NCBI GenBank assembly: GCA_964244295.1
Contig: CAXTIG010000003.1
Location: forward strand, 62,001 to 126,000
Reading direction: 5' to 3'
Source of the DNA: JAJAZB01 sp964244295
Lineage (GTDB): Bacteria; Bacteroidota; Bacteroidia; Cytophagales; Spirosomataceae
DNA: 64,000 bases
The position numbers and the translations under genes are program-made. Shown piece by piece: positions 24,830 to 33,397 of the stretch (position 1 is its first letter; the number at the start of each line of letters is the position of its first letter). Under the pieces are notes generated by a model, which had not been told where the DNA came from, searched no databases, and was given only the letters and a program-made list of their open reading frames with translations.

Positions 24830-26881
24830 TCAGCGTTGGGGGCTTAGCACTAGGCGAACGGGCTTATCGGTGCTGGTCTGAATCCAGACAATCAAATCCG
24901 TCCGGTCGATTTTCCGGTCAAAGCCGTAGCGAAAATCCGTGTTGCGTTGCGCTGGTTTGCCGTTTACCGAAAGCTGCACCCCATTTTCGCCCCAGCCTTC
25001 AATCACCAACGCGGGGTTTTGCAGGGGCGATTCGGGGGAAGCCGCGAGCGAGACGCTCAGCGTCGAAGACCCGCCCGCCGGGGCGCTCAGCACATAGGCC
25101 CGTTGCGTAGCGTCGTAGCCTTTGCTGCTAAAATCTTTGGTTTCAAGCACCAGCGCCGGGGCACGTAACCACGATTTGGCGAGGGGAATCAGTTCCTGGG
25201 CCGATTGGCGGGTCAGGCCGCAGAGCATCAGTTGGGTTTCGCTGGTTGCGGTCGTGGCCCAGGGTTCGCTGTCCTGGTTGGCGGCCCAACTGTGCGAAGG
25301 CCGGTCGGCGGCGGGGGCCACGCGCCCGTCGTTGGGAATCTGCGCCACCGGCCAGTGATTCCACCACCAAAACGCCGACTCCGCCGACATGACCATGCCT
25401 TTGAAGTTGTTCGCGTCATTCTTGACGTACTTGGGCATCCAGATGCGCGGCTTGCGGTCGGTCAGCACCAAAAACGGCTTGTAGTCCGACTTGTAGTTGA
25501 CCACCTGAATATTGGCCCCGACCAGTTCCTGCTGGTCGGGTTTAGGGGGCCAGTGGTAGTCGCGGCCCTGCCCCTGGAGCGTGGCGACCGAGACGAACGG
25601 CGCCCCCTGCAACACGTCTTCGGGCCGCTGGCCGGGGTGCAGAATCGGCAGCGACTGCGTCCATTCCAGGAAACTCCGTTTGCGCGGCACACCCGACCAG
25701 CCGATGAACTTCCGCACCGCCACGCCGTCCGGGTACACCGTGTAGATTTCCTCGCCCCAGTCGCCCCAGGCGGTTTGGGGGTCGGTGAAGGGAAGCTGGT
25801 AGTGGATGTCCACCGGCGAGTACCGCCAGTACAGCACCGTGCGGGCTTCGTTCGATTCCAGAATTTTGACGCTTGAGAAGCGGGCCTGTTTGTCGGACAT
25901 CGACTCGGCGCAACCCGCCGCCACCGAGCGCTCCATGAACTCGTTGCTGAACCAGTGGCCGTTTTCCGTCACCCAACAGGGCGCGTACGACACGCCTTTC
26001 CAACTCACCAACCGAATCGGGGCCACGTCGAAGGCCACCACCACGTCGGGGCCGGAGTTGCGCCAGAGCGCGTCCCAGCCCTCGGCGTAGCGGAGGTTTT
26101 CGTAAAATGCCCCGAATTGCTTCGCGTTTTTAGGCCCGGCTGGCAACGTGCGGTAGCGCAACGGTTGCGCCGCCGCCGGGCGAACCGCCCCGAATCGTTC
26201 CTGCGCCTGAAGGTCCGTCAGCGGTTCGGCGTAAAGGTTCAGTTCGTCAATCAGCCCGTCGAACACCATGCGGGTATTGGCGCAGGCTTGTCGGCTGGGT
26301 TCGCGTTCGGTGTTGGCTACGCCCATCAGTTGCTGGCTCGCGCCCAGCCAGAGGTCGGCGCGGGAGGGACTGAGTTTGCCCGGCGCGGCCAGCGCACCGA
26401 CGGGCCGCCCATCGAGGTACAGCCGCAGGCCCGTAGCCGGGTCGAACACGCTCAACACGTGCGACCACTTGAGCAAGGGTATTTTTTCCGTGGAAACGAC
26501 CGTCTTCCAAACCCCCTCCACGGCCACCGACAGGCCGAGGTATCCGGCGTAGTTGATCCCGAAAAAAAAGCCCGACAGGCTATCGGTGCTTTGGTTGGCG
26601 ATGGCCGTCCAGTTCCAGGAATATTCCTGCGGGGCCAGCCAGGCTTCGACCGAAATTCCCCCCGCGAAAGCGGGCACCTGCGCGGCCTTTCGAATCACCG
26701 TCGTGGTGAACCCGTCGAACACCAGGGCGCTGCCCGTCACCCCGTCCCGGCGTTCGACGCGCCCCGCCAGGGAATCGGTCACGGCTTCGTCGAAACTCCA
26801 GTGGGCCAGCGGCGGGGGAACTTGACCCCAGGCGAGGGTGCTGCACAGGCAGGAAATCAGAAAAAAAGCCGTTCGGGTCAT
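24830..26881 (-). CDS. LamG-domain secreted protein with unrecognised C-terminal domain (copy 2)
   Basis: 683 residues, signal peptide MTRTAFFLISCLCSTLAWGQ. A LamG domain covers about 45-250 (GSALVFDGFTTTVIRKAAQV, SHVLSVFDPATGLRLYLDGR, FDGLIDELNLYAEPLTDLQA). The C-terminal ~430 residues match copy 1 in order: GWDALW, DVVVAFDV, SYAPCWVTENGHWFSNEFME, SMSDKQARFSSVKILESNEA, VLYWRYSPVD, and EIYTVYPDGVAVRKF. The final domain ends with DRTDLIVWIQTSTDKPVRLV, equivalent to EGTDLVVWVEKKAVKPVKIG in copy 1. The two are clearly diverged paralogues, not recent duplicates. Function unknown; see the entry for copy 1. Confidence 0.75.
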   Translation of the reverse strand: MTRTAFFLISCLCSTLAWGQVPPPLAHWSFDEAVTDSLAGRVERRDGVTGSALVFDGFTTTVIRKAAQVPAFAGGISVEAWLAPQEYSWNWTAIANQSTDSLSGFFFGINYAGYLGLSVAVEGVWKTVVSTEKIPLLKWSHVLSVFDPATGLRLYLDGRPVGALAAPGKLSPSRADLWLGASQQLMGVANTEREPSRQACANTRMVFDGLIDELNLYAEPLTDLQAQERFGAVRPAAAQPLRYRTLPAGPKNAKQFGAFYENLRYAEGWDALWRNSGPDVVVAFDVAPIRLVSWKGVSYAPCWVTENGHWFSNEFMERSVAAGCAESMSDKQARFSSVKILESNEARTVLYWRYSPVDIHYQLPFTDPQTAWGDWGEEIYTVYPDGVAVRKFIGWSGVPRKRSFLEWTQSLPILHPGQRPEDVLQGAPFVSVATLQGQGRDYHWPPKPDQQELVGANIQVVNYKSDYKPFLVLTDRKPRIWMPKYVKNDANNFKGMVMSAESAFWWWNHWPVAQIPNDGRVAPAADRPSHSWAANQDSEPWATTATSETQLMLCGLTRQSAQELIPLAKSWLRAPALVLETKDFSSKGYDATQRAYVLSAPAGGSSTLSVSLAASPESPLQNPALVIEGWGENGVQLSVNGKPAQRNTDFRYGFDRKIDRTDLIVWIQTSTDKPVRLVLSPQR

Positions 26882-26898
26882 GAGGTAGTTTTACAGGT

Positions 26899-26919
26899 TT
26901 GTTCGGAAATATCGAACAA
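26899..26919. promoter_or_regulatory. Operator-like dyad upstream of LamG copy 2
   Basis: TTGTTCG-gaaatat-CGAACAA is a perfect 7-bp dyad with a 7-bp spacer, 18 bp before the start of the gene at 26881. It may be the site of a LacI, GntR or other sugar-responsive repressor. The rest of the 139-bp gap (26882-27020) shows nothing else clear. Confidence 0.45.
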
Positions 26920-27020
26920 TTAACAAGGAATACAGAATGTTGATTTTCAGTAGTTTACATTCATTATTTCTTATTTTTTGCGGTTCGCCGCTGCGATTCG
27001 ATATTTTTCTACCTAATTGC

Positions 27021-27782
27021 TCAAAACCCAATCGAATTCCCCCCATCCACGGGCAACGACACGCCGGTGATGTAACGGGCGGCGTCGGAGGCCAGAAACA
27101 CCGCCGCCCAGCCGATGTCGTCGGGTTGGCCGAAGGTGCCCATCGGCGTTCGGCGCATGGCCCGGTCGCGCCGGTCGGGGTCGTTGTTCATGGCGGTGCG
27201 GCTCATGGCCGTTTCGATGAAGCCCGGCGCGAGGGCATTGACCCGCACGCCGTGGGGCGAAAACTCCGAGGCCAGCACCCGCACCATGCCTTCCACGCCG
27301 GTTTTGGAGGCGGCGTAGGCCACCACCCGGTCGATGCCGTAGTAGGCCGCCATCGACGAAATCATCAGAATCGAGCCGCTGCGCCGGGCCACCATCCGCC
27401 GAGCGCAGGCCCGCGTGAGGGCAAAAACGCCACTCAGGTTGGTCTGGATGATGCGGCCAAACTCCTCGTCGGTGACGTCCAGCGCCGGTTTTTTGAGGTT
27501 AACCCCGGCGTTGTTCACCAGCACGTCGATGGGTCCCAGGCTAGTTTCAATTTCTTCGACCAGGCCCTCCAGCGAGGGCAAATCGGCCACGTCGCCCACC
27601 CGGTACTGCGCCGACGGCCCCAGTTCGGCAACGGCCGCTTGCAGCACCTCCTCCCGCCGACCGGTGATGACCACCTCGGCGCCGGCCCGAATCATGCACC
27701 GGGCCATGTCGAAGCCGATGCCCGTGCCGCCGCCGGTGATGAGGACGCGTTTTTGGTGAAGTGAAAAAACGGCTAAATCCAT
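27021..27782 (-). CDS. SDR family oxidoreductase, probable sugar-acid dehydrogenase
   Basis: 253 residues with TGGGTGIG (16-23), NNAG (90-93), and catalytic Ser143, Tyr156 and Lys160 (YAASK). It ends in a normal SLPVDGGNSIGF. The ATG at 27782 is preferred over an upstream one at 27839 that overlaps the uxuA coding end. It sits 16 bp after uxuA. SDR-type D-mannonate oxidoreductases (as YjmF of Bacillus) are known next to uxuA, and 2-keto-3-deoxy-fuconate dehydrogenases are also SDRs, so both readings fit. The substrate cannot be decided here. Confidence 0.85.
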   Translation of the reverse strand: MDLAVFSLHQKRVLITGGGTGIGFDMARCMIRAGAEVVITGRREEVLQAAVAELGPSAQYRVGDVADLPSLEGLVEEIETSLGPIDVLVNNAGVNLKKPALDVTDEEFGRIIQTNLSGVFALTRACARRMVARRSGSILMISSMAAYYGIDRVVAYAASKTGVEGMVRVLASEFSPHGVRVNALAPGFIETAMSRTAMNNDPDRRDRAMRRTPMGTFGQPDDIGWAAVFLASDAARYITGVSLPVDGGNSIGF

Positions 27783-27798
27783 GTGTTTTTCGATTTGT

Positions 27799-29037
27799 TT
27801 AGAGGTGGTATTCCAAGGGTTGGGTTTCGGCCAGCGCACGGCGGATGCCCAGTTCCAGGCCGCGCAACTCGGCCAGCCCCCGCAGCCGCCCGATGGCCGA
27901 ATAGCCGGGGTAGGTTCGTTTGGTCAAATCGTCGAGCATCTGGTGGCCGTGGTCGGGCCGCATCGGAATGACCGGGTCGCCGTCGTCGTGCTGGGCGCGG
28001 CGGACTTGTTCGAGCACGATTTCCCGCACCACAGCGGCCATGTCCACGTCGCCGCTCAGGTGGTTGGCTTCGTGGAAGTGGTTCATGCTGCCGGGATTTT
28101 CGCGCCGGGTGGCCCGCAGGTGCAGAAAATGGATGCGGTCGCCGAAGCGCCGAATTAGCCCGTGCAGGTCGTTGTCGGGGTGCACGCCCAGCGAACCCGT
28201 GCAGAACGTAAGGCCGTTGGCCCGCAGCGGGCAGGCTTCCAGCAGGCCCGCCAAATCGGCCTCGGTACTCACCACGCGCGGCAACCCGAGCAGCGGACGG
28301 GGCGGGTCGTCGGGGTGAATGCAGAGGTTGACGCCCACCTCGTCGGCCAGCGGCGCGACGGCCCGGATGAATTCGTGTAAATTTTCACGGAGTTGCTCGG
28401 CGGGGATGTCGCGGTATTCGTCCAGCAGGCCCTGAAACGTTTCCAGCGTGAAACTTTCTTCGGAACCCGGCAACCCCAGCAGCACCGTATCGGTCAGCGA
28501 CTGCACGCCTTCGGAACTCATTTGGTCAAATTTCCGGCGGGCGGCTTCCCGCACGTCGGGGGTGTAATCGGTTTCGGCACCGGGGCGGCGCAGGATGCAC
28601 AGGTCGAACACGGCAAAATCTTCCCAGACGAACCGCAACGCCCGTGACCCGTCGGGCAGTTCGTAGGCCAGGTCCGTCCGCGACCAGTCGAGCACGGGCA
28701 TGAAGTTGTAGCACACCGTGCGGATGCCGCATTGGGCGAGGTTGCGCAGCGATTGCCGGTAGTTTTCGATAAAACCCGCCCGCGTGGGGCGGCCTTTTTT
28801 AATGGCTTCGTGAACGGGCAAACTTTCCACCACCGCCCAGTGCAGGGACGTGTAACGGCCGTTGTCGGCTTCGATGAGGGCCTTTCGCCGTTCGATTTCG
28901 GCCACCGGCCAAACTTCGCCCACCGGCACCTGGTGCAGGGCCGTGACCACGCCCGCGCAGCCCGCCTGCCGGAGGTCCATCAGCGAAACCGGGTCGTTCG
29001 GCCCGAACCAGCGCATGGTGTGCAGCATTCCTTTCAT
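27799..29037 (-). CDS. uxuA: Mannonate dehydratase
   Basis: 412 residues, the expected length for UxuA (EC 4.2.1.8), which dehydrates D-mannonate to 2-keto-3-deoxy-D-gluconate. The family opening MLHTMRWFGPNDPVSL is present, as are NLCIHPDDPPRPLLGLPRVV, the metal-binding block TFCTGSLGVHPDNDL, IHFLHLRATRR with the following GSMNHFHEANHL, and the late IPMRPDHGHQML motif. All residues expected for the metal site (Cys, His, Asp) are there. The gene overlaps none but follows the alcohol dehydrogenase by 4 bp, a tight operon. It normally belongs to hexuronate degradation. Confidence 0.95.
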   Translation of the reverse strand: MKGMLHTMRWFGPNDPVSLMDLRQAGCAGVVTALHQVPVGEVWPVAEIERRKALIEADNGRYTSLHWAVVESLPVHEAIKKGRPTRAGFIENYRQSLRNLAQCGIRTVCYNFMPVLDWSRTDLAYELPDGSRALRFVWEDFAVFDLCILRRPGAETDYTPDVREAARRKFDQMSSEGVQSLTDTVLLGLPGSEESFTLETFQGLLDEYRDIPAEQLRENLHEFIRAVAPLADEVGVNLCIHPDDPPRPLLGLPRVVSTEADLAGLLEACPLRANGLTFCTGSLGVHPDNDLHGLIRRFGDRIHFLHLRATRRENPGSMNHFHEANHLSGDVDMAAVVREIVLEQVRRAQHDDGDPVIPMRPDHGHQMLDDLTKRTYPGYSAIGRLRGLAELRGLELGIRRALAETQPLEYHL

Positions 29038-29041
29038 CGGA

Positions 29042-30058
29042 TTAGTATTCCACCACCGCCTTAATCACCTCCTTCGCCGGGTCGTAGAGCGAGGTGTACT
29101 CCTCGGCCAGGGTGTCGAAACTCAGGCGGTGGGTCACGTAGCCATCGATGCTGAGCAGCCCGGCGCGGAAGAGGCGAATGATTTTCTGGAAATCGTCGGG
29201 GTAAGCCGCCCGAGAGGTTTTCAGCGTCAATTCCTTCTGCTGAAAATACGGGTCGTAAAACGAGATGTCGCCCAGAAAAAACCCGACGTACACCACCGTG
29301 CCGCCCGGCGCGACGTACTCGAAGCATTTTTCCATCGATTGCTTGTTGCCCGTCGCGTCGATGACCACCATGGGCAAATCGCCGCCGAGGACGGCTTGCA
29401 GGTCTTCCACCGTGGTGTCGCTCACCCGGACGGTCTCTACGCCGGGCAGGCGTTTTTTTACGTAATCCAACCGGCCTGGGTTGATGTCGAGGGCCATGAA
29501 GCGTGCCCCCTTCAACTGGCCCATCATCAGCGCGGCCAGGCCAATCGGCCCCGCGCCCACCACCAGCACGGTGTCGGAGGGTTTCACCTCGCCGCGCTCA
29601 ATGGCGTGGCTGCCGATGGCGAGGGGTTCCACCATCGCAATCTGGTCGAGGTCGAGGCCGTTGGCCGGGAAGACATGGTCGGCCCCGTAGCGCATGAACT
29701 CGCGCATAGCCCCGTCTTCGTGAACGCCCAGGCAGCGCATATTCGGCCCGCAGTGGGTGGTGCCCCGGCGCACGGCCTGGTCGGTCGAAACGTTGCGGTA
29801 GGGCATCACGGCACACACGTCGCCGACTTGCAGGTGCGTCACGCCCTCGCCCCGTTCGACCACCTCGGCGGCGATTTCGTGGCCCAGAATGCGGGGGTAG
29901 GAAAAAAAGGGCTGCCGACCGTGGTAGGCGTGCAGGTCGGTGCCGCAAATGCCCAGCCGTTTGACCTTCAGCAAGACTTCCCCCGCCGCCGGACTGCCGG
30001 GATGTTCGGTTGTGATGCGTTTCAACACACCGGGTTGTTCGAGGAGGATGGCGTTCAT
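29042..30058 (-). CDS. Zinc-type alcohol dehydrogenase family protein
   Basis: 338 residues: a GroES-like domain with Cys38 (GICGTDLHAYHG) and His60-Glu61 (ILGHEIAAEV), then a Rossmann domain (VLVVGAGPIGLAALMMGQL). The catalytic zinc ligands are present. The structural-zinc lobe is unusual: instead of four cysteines it reads VSTDQAVRRGTTHC with only two nearby Cys. This pattern is seen in a group of sugar dehydrogenases related to L-threonine and sorbitol dehydrogenases. In this operon it probably oxidises or reduces a sugar acid or polyol. A 30,120-30,187 hairpin separates it from the lactonase-like gene. ATG 30058 fits the family N-terminus. Confidence 0.85.
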   Translation of the reverse strand: MNAILLEQPGVLKRITTEHPGSPAAGEVLLKVKRLGICGTDLHAYHGRQPFFSYPRILGHEIAAEVVERGEGVTHLQVGDVCAVMPYRNVSTDQAVRRGTTHCGPNMRCLGVHEDGAMREFMRYGADHVFPANGLDLDQIAMVEPLAIGSHAIERGEVKPSDTVLVVGAGPIGLAALMMGQLKGARFMALDINPGRLDYVKKRLPGVETVRVSDTTVEDLQAVLGGDLPMVVIDATGNKQSMEKCFEYVAPGGTVVYVGFFLGDISFYDPYFQQKELTLKTSRAAYPDDFQKIIRLFRAGLLSIDGYVTHRLSFDTLAEEYTSLYDPAKEVIKAVVEY

Positions 30059-30119
30059 ACGGGTTGGGTTTTCGGGGAATTTGACCAGTTTAGCATTTAA
30101 CAAAAATGGTGTTTAAGGA

Positions 30120-30187
30120 GTCACGCTGAGCGGAGTCGAAGCGCTACGGCGGACGTAACGACGCGCTTCGACTCCGCTCAGCGTGAC
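30120..30187. repeat. 25-bp-arm inverted repeat (GTCACGCTGAGCGGAGTCGA family)
   Basis: Perfect arms 30120-30144 and 30163-30187. It lies in the gap between two minus-strand genes. Its arm sequence is related to those at 43127 and 52506. Confidence 0.9.
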
Positions 30188-30201
30188 TTCTTCTCGATAC
30201 G

Positions 30202-31038
30202 TTACAGCCTATAAAATCGAGTCGCATTTCCCCCGAAAAACTTCCCCTGCTCCGCCTCGCTGAAACCGGAAAAATAATCCACTGCCAGCCCGTACACCGC
30301 CTCGTAAGACCCGGCCAGGGTGCAAACCGGCCAGTCGGAGCCGTACAGCACCCGGTCGATGCCGAAGAGGTCGAGCACGGTGTCGAGGTAGGGCCGGAAA
30401 TCGGCCGGTTGCCATTTTTGCCAGTCCGCTTCGGTGACGAGGCCGGAGATTTTGCAGCACACGTTTTCGTGGGCCGCCAGTTTCGCCAGGCCGTTTTTCC
30501 ACTCGTCCACCATCGCCGGATTCAGGCCCGGCTTGGCGATGTGGTCGATGACGAAGGGCTGGTCGGGGAATTCTTGCACCAACGCCAGCGAGGGAGCCAG
30601 GTGCTCGACGAAAATCAGCAGGTCGTAGGTGTAGCCGTATTTTTCCAGCCGCGAAATGCCGCGCCGGAAGGCCGGGCGGAGCATGAACTCGCGCTCGGGT
30701 TCGTCGTGCAACACGTGGCGAAAACCCTTGATTTGGGGAAATTGCCGGTAGTGCGCCAACCGTTCGTCCACGTTCGCCGCCCCTAAATCCACCCACCCGA
30801 CGATGCCCCGGATGAAGTCGTTTTCGGCGGCCAAATCGAGCAAAAACGCGTTCTCGTCCTCCGACTGGTCGGCCTGCACGGCCACACAGCCGTCGAGGGC
30901 GCAGGCGTTCAGGTGCGGGCGCAGATCTTCGGGCAGAAAATCGGTTTTCAACGAACCCATCGCCTCGCTTATCCAGACGTGCCGGGCGGGGTTGTAGCGC
31001 CAAAAATGCTGGTGGGAATCGATGCGAGCGTTTTTCAC
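30202..31038 (-). CDS. Amidohydrolase family lactonase (L-fuconolactonase-like)
   Basis: 278 residues of the COG3618 amidohydrolase group. The metal motif is DSHQHFW (His9, His11) at the start, with VDLGAANVDERLAHY, a His in FRHVLHDEPE, the DHIAKPGLNP motif and the late LYGSDWPVC with its catalytic Asp. Members hydrolyse sugar lactones such as L-fucono- or L-rhamnono-1,4-lactone. It fits next to the aldose dehydrogenase, forming the first two steps of a non-phosphorylating sugar route. It is divergent from an AraC gene 142 bp away. No clear -7 box was found on its side of the gap. Confidence 0.87.
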   Translation of the reverse strand: MKNARIDSHQHFWRYNPARHVWISEAMGSLKTDFLPEDLRPHLNACALDGCVAVQADQSEDENAFLLDLAAENDFIRGIVGWVDLGAANVDERLAHYRQFPQIKGFRHVLHDEPEREFMLRPAFRRGISRLEKYGYTYDLLIFVEHLAPSLALVQEFPDQPFVIDHIAKPGLNPAMVDEWKNGLAKLAAHENVCCKISGLVTEADWQKWQPADFRPYLDTVLDLFGIDRVLYGSDWPVCTLAGSYEAVYGLAVDYFSGFSEAEQGKFFGGNATRFYRL

Positions 31039-31180
31039 GAAGCGTTAGAGGGTAGTTGAATAGTGCAAAGAAATGGGGATTTATTCTGGTAAATCGCCGA
31101 AAATTGACCGATGATTACCTGATTTTAACCTGATTCGGTTAGCTTCACCCGTATGTTTTGCCAAACGGATTCAACACCTC

Positions 31181-32065
31181 GTGAAACCTCACCTGCTTAA
31201 AGTCCCCGGCGGCCCCGACCACTCGTTTACCTTCCGGCAATTCCGGCAGGCCAACCTCAACAGCCGCTGGCATTTTCACCCCGAAATCGAACTCATCCGC
31301 ATTCACCGGGGCGGCGGCACCCAATTCATGGGCGACCACATTCAGCGCTTCAGCGCCGGGGACATCGTGCTGGTGGGCAGCAACCTGCCCCACTTCTGGC
31401 GCTACGACGAGGAGTTGGTGGAAAGTGAAACGGAATCGGCCCTTTGCTCGACGGTGATTCATTTCACCGGGAACCTCTGGGGCGACCGGTTCCTGCAACT
31501 GCCCGAAAACAAGCTGCTGACCGGCGTGTTGGAAAGGGCGCAGCGGGGATTGCTGCTGAGGGGCCAAACCCGGAATCGGGTCGCTGGTTTAATGGAAAAG
31601 ATTCGACAAGCGGAAGGCACGTACCGGCTTATTCACCTGCTGGAATGCCTGGTGGCGATGGCAGTCGGCACCGCCGAAGATCTGGTTCCGCTGGCTTCGT
31701 TGGGCTTTCGGCACCAGCCGTCGGCCGCCGAGCACGAGCGCATCAACGCGATTTACGAATACGCTTTCCGGCATTTTCGCGAAAAAATTCCGCTCGAAAC
31801 CATTGCCGCCGAAGTGGGACTAGTGCCGAGTGCGTTTTGCCGGTACTTCAAATCGAAGGCGGGGAAACCGTTTTCCAGTTTTGTCCTGGAGTTGCGCGTG
31901 GGCCACGCCTGCAAACTGTTGCTGGAAAACCACCTGAACAACAAGCAGATTTGTTTTGAAAGCGGCTTCAACAACTTCACCTCGTTCCACAAGCACTTCA
32001 AGGCCGTGACCGGACTGAGTCCGCAGAGTTACCAGAAGTCGTACGCCCGGCAGGGGGCGGCGTGA
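31181..32065 (+). CDS. AraC family transcriptional regulator of the sugar-acid locus
   Basis: 294 residues from a GTG start at 31181; no in-frame ATG lies near. A cupin sensor (WHFHPEIELIRIHRGGG and IVLVGSNLPHFWRYDEE) precedes the two HTH motifs (IPLETIAAEVGLVPSAFCRY and FESGFNNFTSFHKHFKAVTG). It is clearly related in layout to the regulator at 51618, which shares LVGSNLPH and GFNN. Its divergent position beside the lactonase gene suggests it activates the minus-strand sugar locus in response to a sugar or sugar acid. The upstream gap has only an imperfect -7 box (TATGTTTTG). Confidence 0.88.
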   Translation: MKPHLLKVPGGPDHSFTFRQFRQANLNSRWHFHPEIELIRIHRGGGTQFMGDHIQRFSAGDIVLVGSNLPHFWRYDEELVESETESALCSTVIHFTGNLWGDRFLQLPENKLLTGVLERAQRGLLLRGQTRNRVAGLMEKIRQAEGTYRLIHLLECLVAMAVGTAEDLVPLASLGFRHQPSAAEHERINAIYEYAFRHFREKIPLETIAAEVGLVPSAFCRYFKSKAGKPFSSFVLELRVGHACKLLLENHLNNKQICFESGFNNFTSFHKHFKAVTGLSPQSYQKSYARQGAA

Positions 32066-32486
32066 ACCCCACCGACGAAACCACCCGCCACCGGGGCCAG
32101 GCCACCCTGGAAGTCCACTTTTGCGCCCGCCTCGGCCCTGACGCCGCGCCTGCCCGAAGTGCTCGACGGGTTTACGCCCCAAAAAGTCCAGCGCAACGAG
32201 GGGCTGAATCCGGGCGTAGGGTTGGTTTCAACCCCTGGTTTTAACCCTGGGAAAGAAGCAGAAAAAGTGAATTTTAACGGCTTTAACCGTTTTCGCGCCG
32301 TTAACTTCACTCGCTTCGGCTACCACACACCCTGGATTAAAGGAGGAAAGCCACCTCGCGCGAGGCGGCTTTTTTCACTCAAAAAACAAGGGTTGCAGTT
32401 CCACCAACAACGCGTCCGAACGGGGCGTAGCTTGGTGATGGTTAGTCAACGTGATTCAAAATTCGTGTTAAAAACAGCCTCAATGG
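32066..32486. other. Gene-poor 420-bp gap with stem-loops
   Basis: No credible gene. A near-perfect stem (32266-32281 with 32297-32311, one bulge) is present, and at 32347-32375 a terminator-like hairpin AAGCC-a-CCTCG/CGAGG-c-GGCTT is followed by TTTTTT. The sequence before the stem contains mirrored GGTTTCAACCCC/GGTTTTAACCC bits that look like remnants of a dispersed repeat. Confidence 0.5.
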
Positions 32487-33384
32487 CTACCGGGCAGCCC
32501 CAAACGCCGCCCGCGCCCATTCCCGCAGCGTTGGCAGCCGCACGCCGAGGCGGTCGAGCACCGGACCGCTGTCGGGGGCGAGCAAGTCGCGGCCCGTCGA
32601 GCCTTCCCAGGCGTACATTTCGGCCACCTGCGCGGCCACCCGTTCGCCCGTCAGGGGCGTGAGCAGGGGCACGATGGCCTCGGGCGGCAGGGCCTGGTAC
32701 GCCACCGGTCGGCCCAGCGCCTCGCCAACGACCGCCGCCAGTTCGGGGCCGGTGTGCGCTTCCGCGCCCCCGAAGCGCAGCAACTCGCCCGCCAGCGAGG
32801 AATCTTCGAGGGCCGCCACGACGAGGGCCGCGTGGTCTTTCTGGGAAAGGTACGCCACCGGCACGTCGGCGGGGATGGCCTGGGGAATCGCGCCGTACTC
32901 AATAGCTTGCCGCAGGGCCACCGAAAAATTTTCCAGGTACAGCGTCACGCTCAGGGTGACGGCGTTGGGCAGGAGTTCGCGCACCCGCTGGAGTAGGGCC
33001 AGGCGGGCGTCCGGCCCCGCCAGCCCAACGGGTTCGGTGGGCACGATGCTGCTTGATGGACAACACGGTGTGCGGACTGTCCGCCCGTTGGATGGCCCGG
33101 AACGCGGTTTCGGCAAACGCGACCATCTCGGCGGGCGTGATGCTCACCGGCACGTGGACGAACACCGCGTCGGCACCCCGCACGGCCTCCACCACCGAAG
33201 CCTCGTCGGCGAAATCCACGACGACGGGCGTGACGCCCGCGCGGGCCACCGCCCCGGCTTTTTCCGCCGAGCGCACCAGGGCGCGCACCCGGTGCCCCCG
33301 GTCGACCAAGGCCTCGACCACATCCTGCCCCTGCGAACCGGCGGCCCCGAATACCGCAACTTCGGTTGATTGATTGACTGCCAT
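32487..33384 (-). pseudogene. NmrA-like NAD(P)-binding protein, frameshifted
   Basis: The first part (33384 to about 33060) shows the Rossmann opening VAVFGAAGSQGQDVVEALVD with GxxGxxG. The second part continues in another frame with SSIVPTEPVGLAGPDARLAL, which should directly follow HTVLS. A single one- or two-base indel close to 33050-33060 explains it. Joined, they give about 299 residues, the normal length for an NmrA/YtfG-type quinone oxidoreductase or NAD(P) sensor, and no other damage is visible. It may be a recent lesion or a sequencing error. It is divergent from an HxlR gene with shared palindromes, a common pairing. Confidence 0.85.
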
Positions 33385-33397
33385 GTGATTTTTTACG

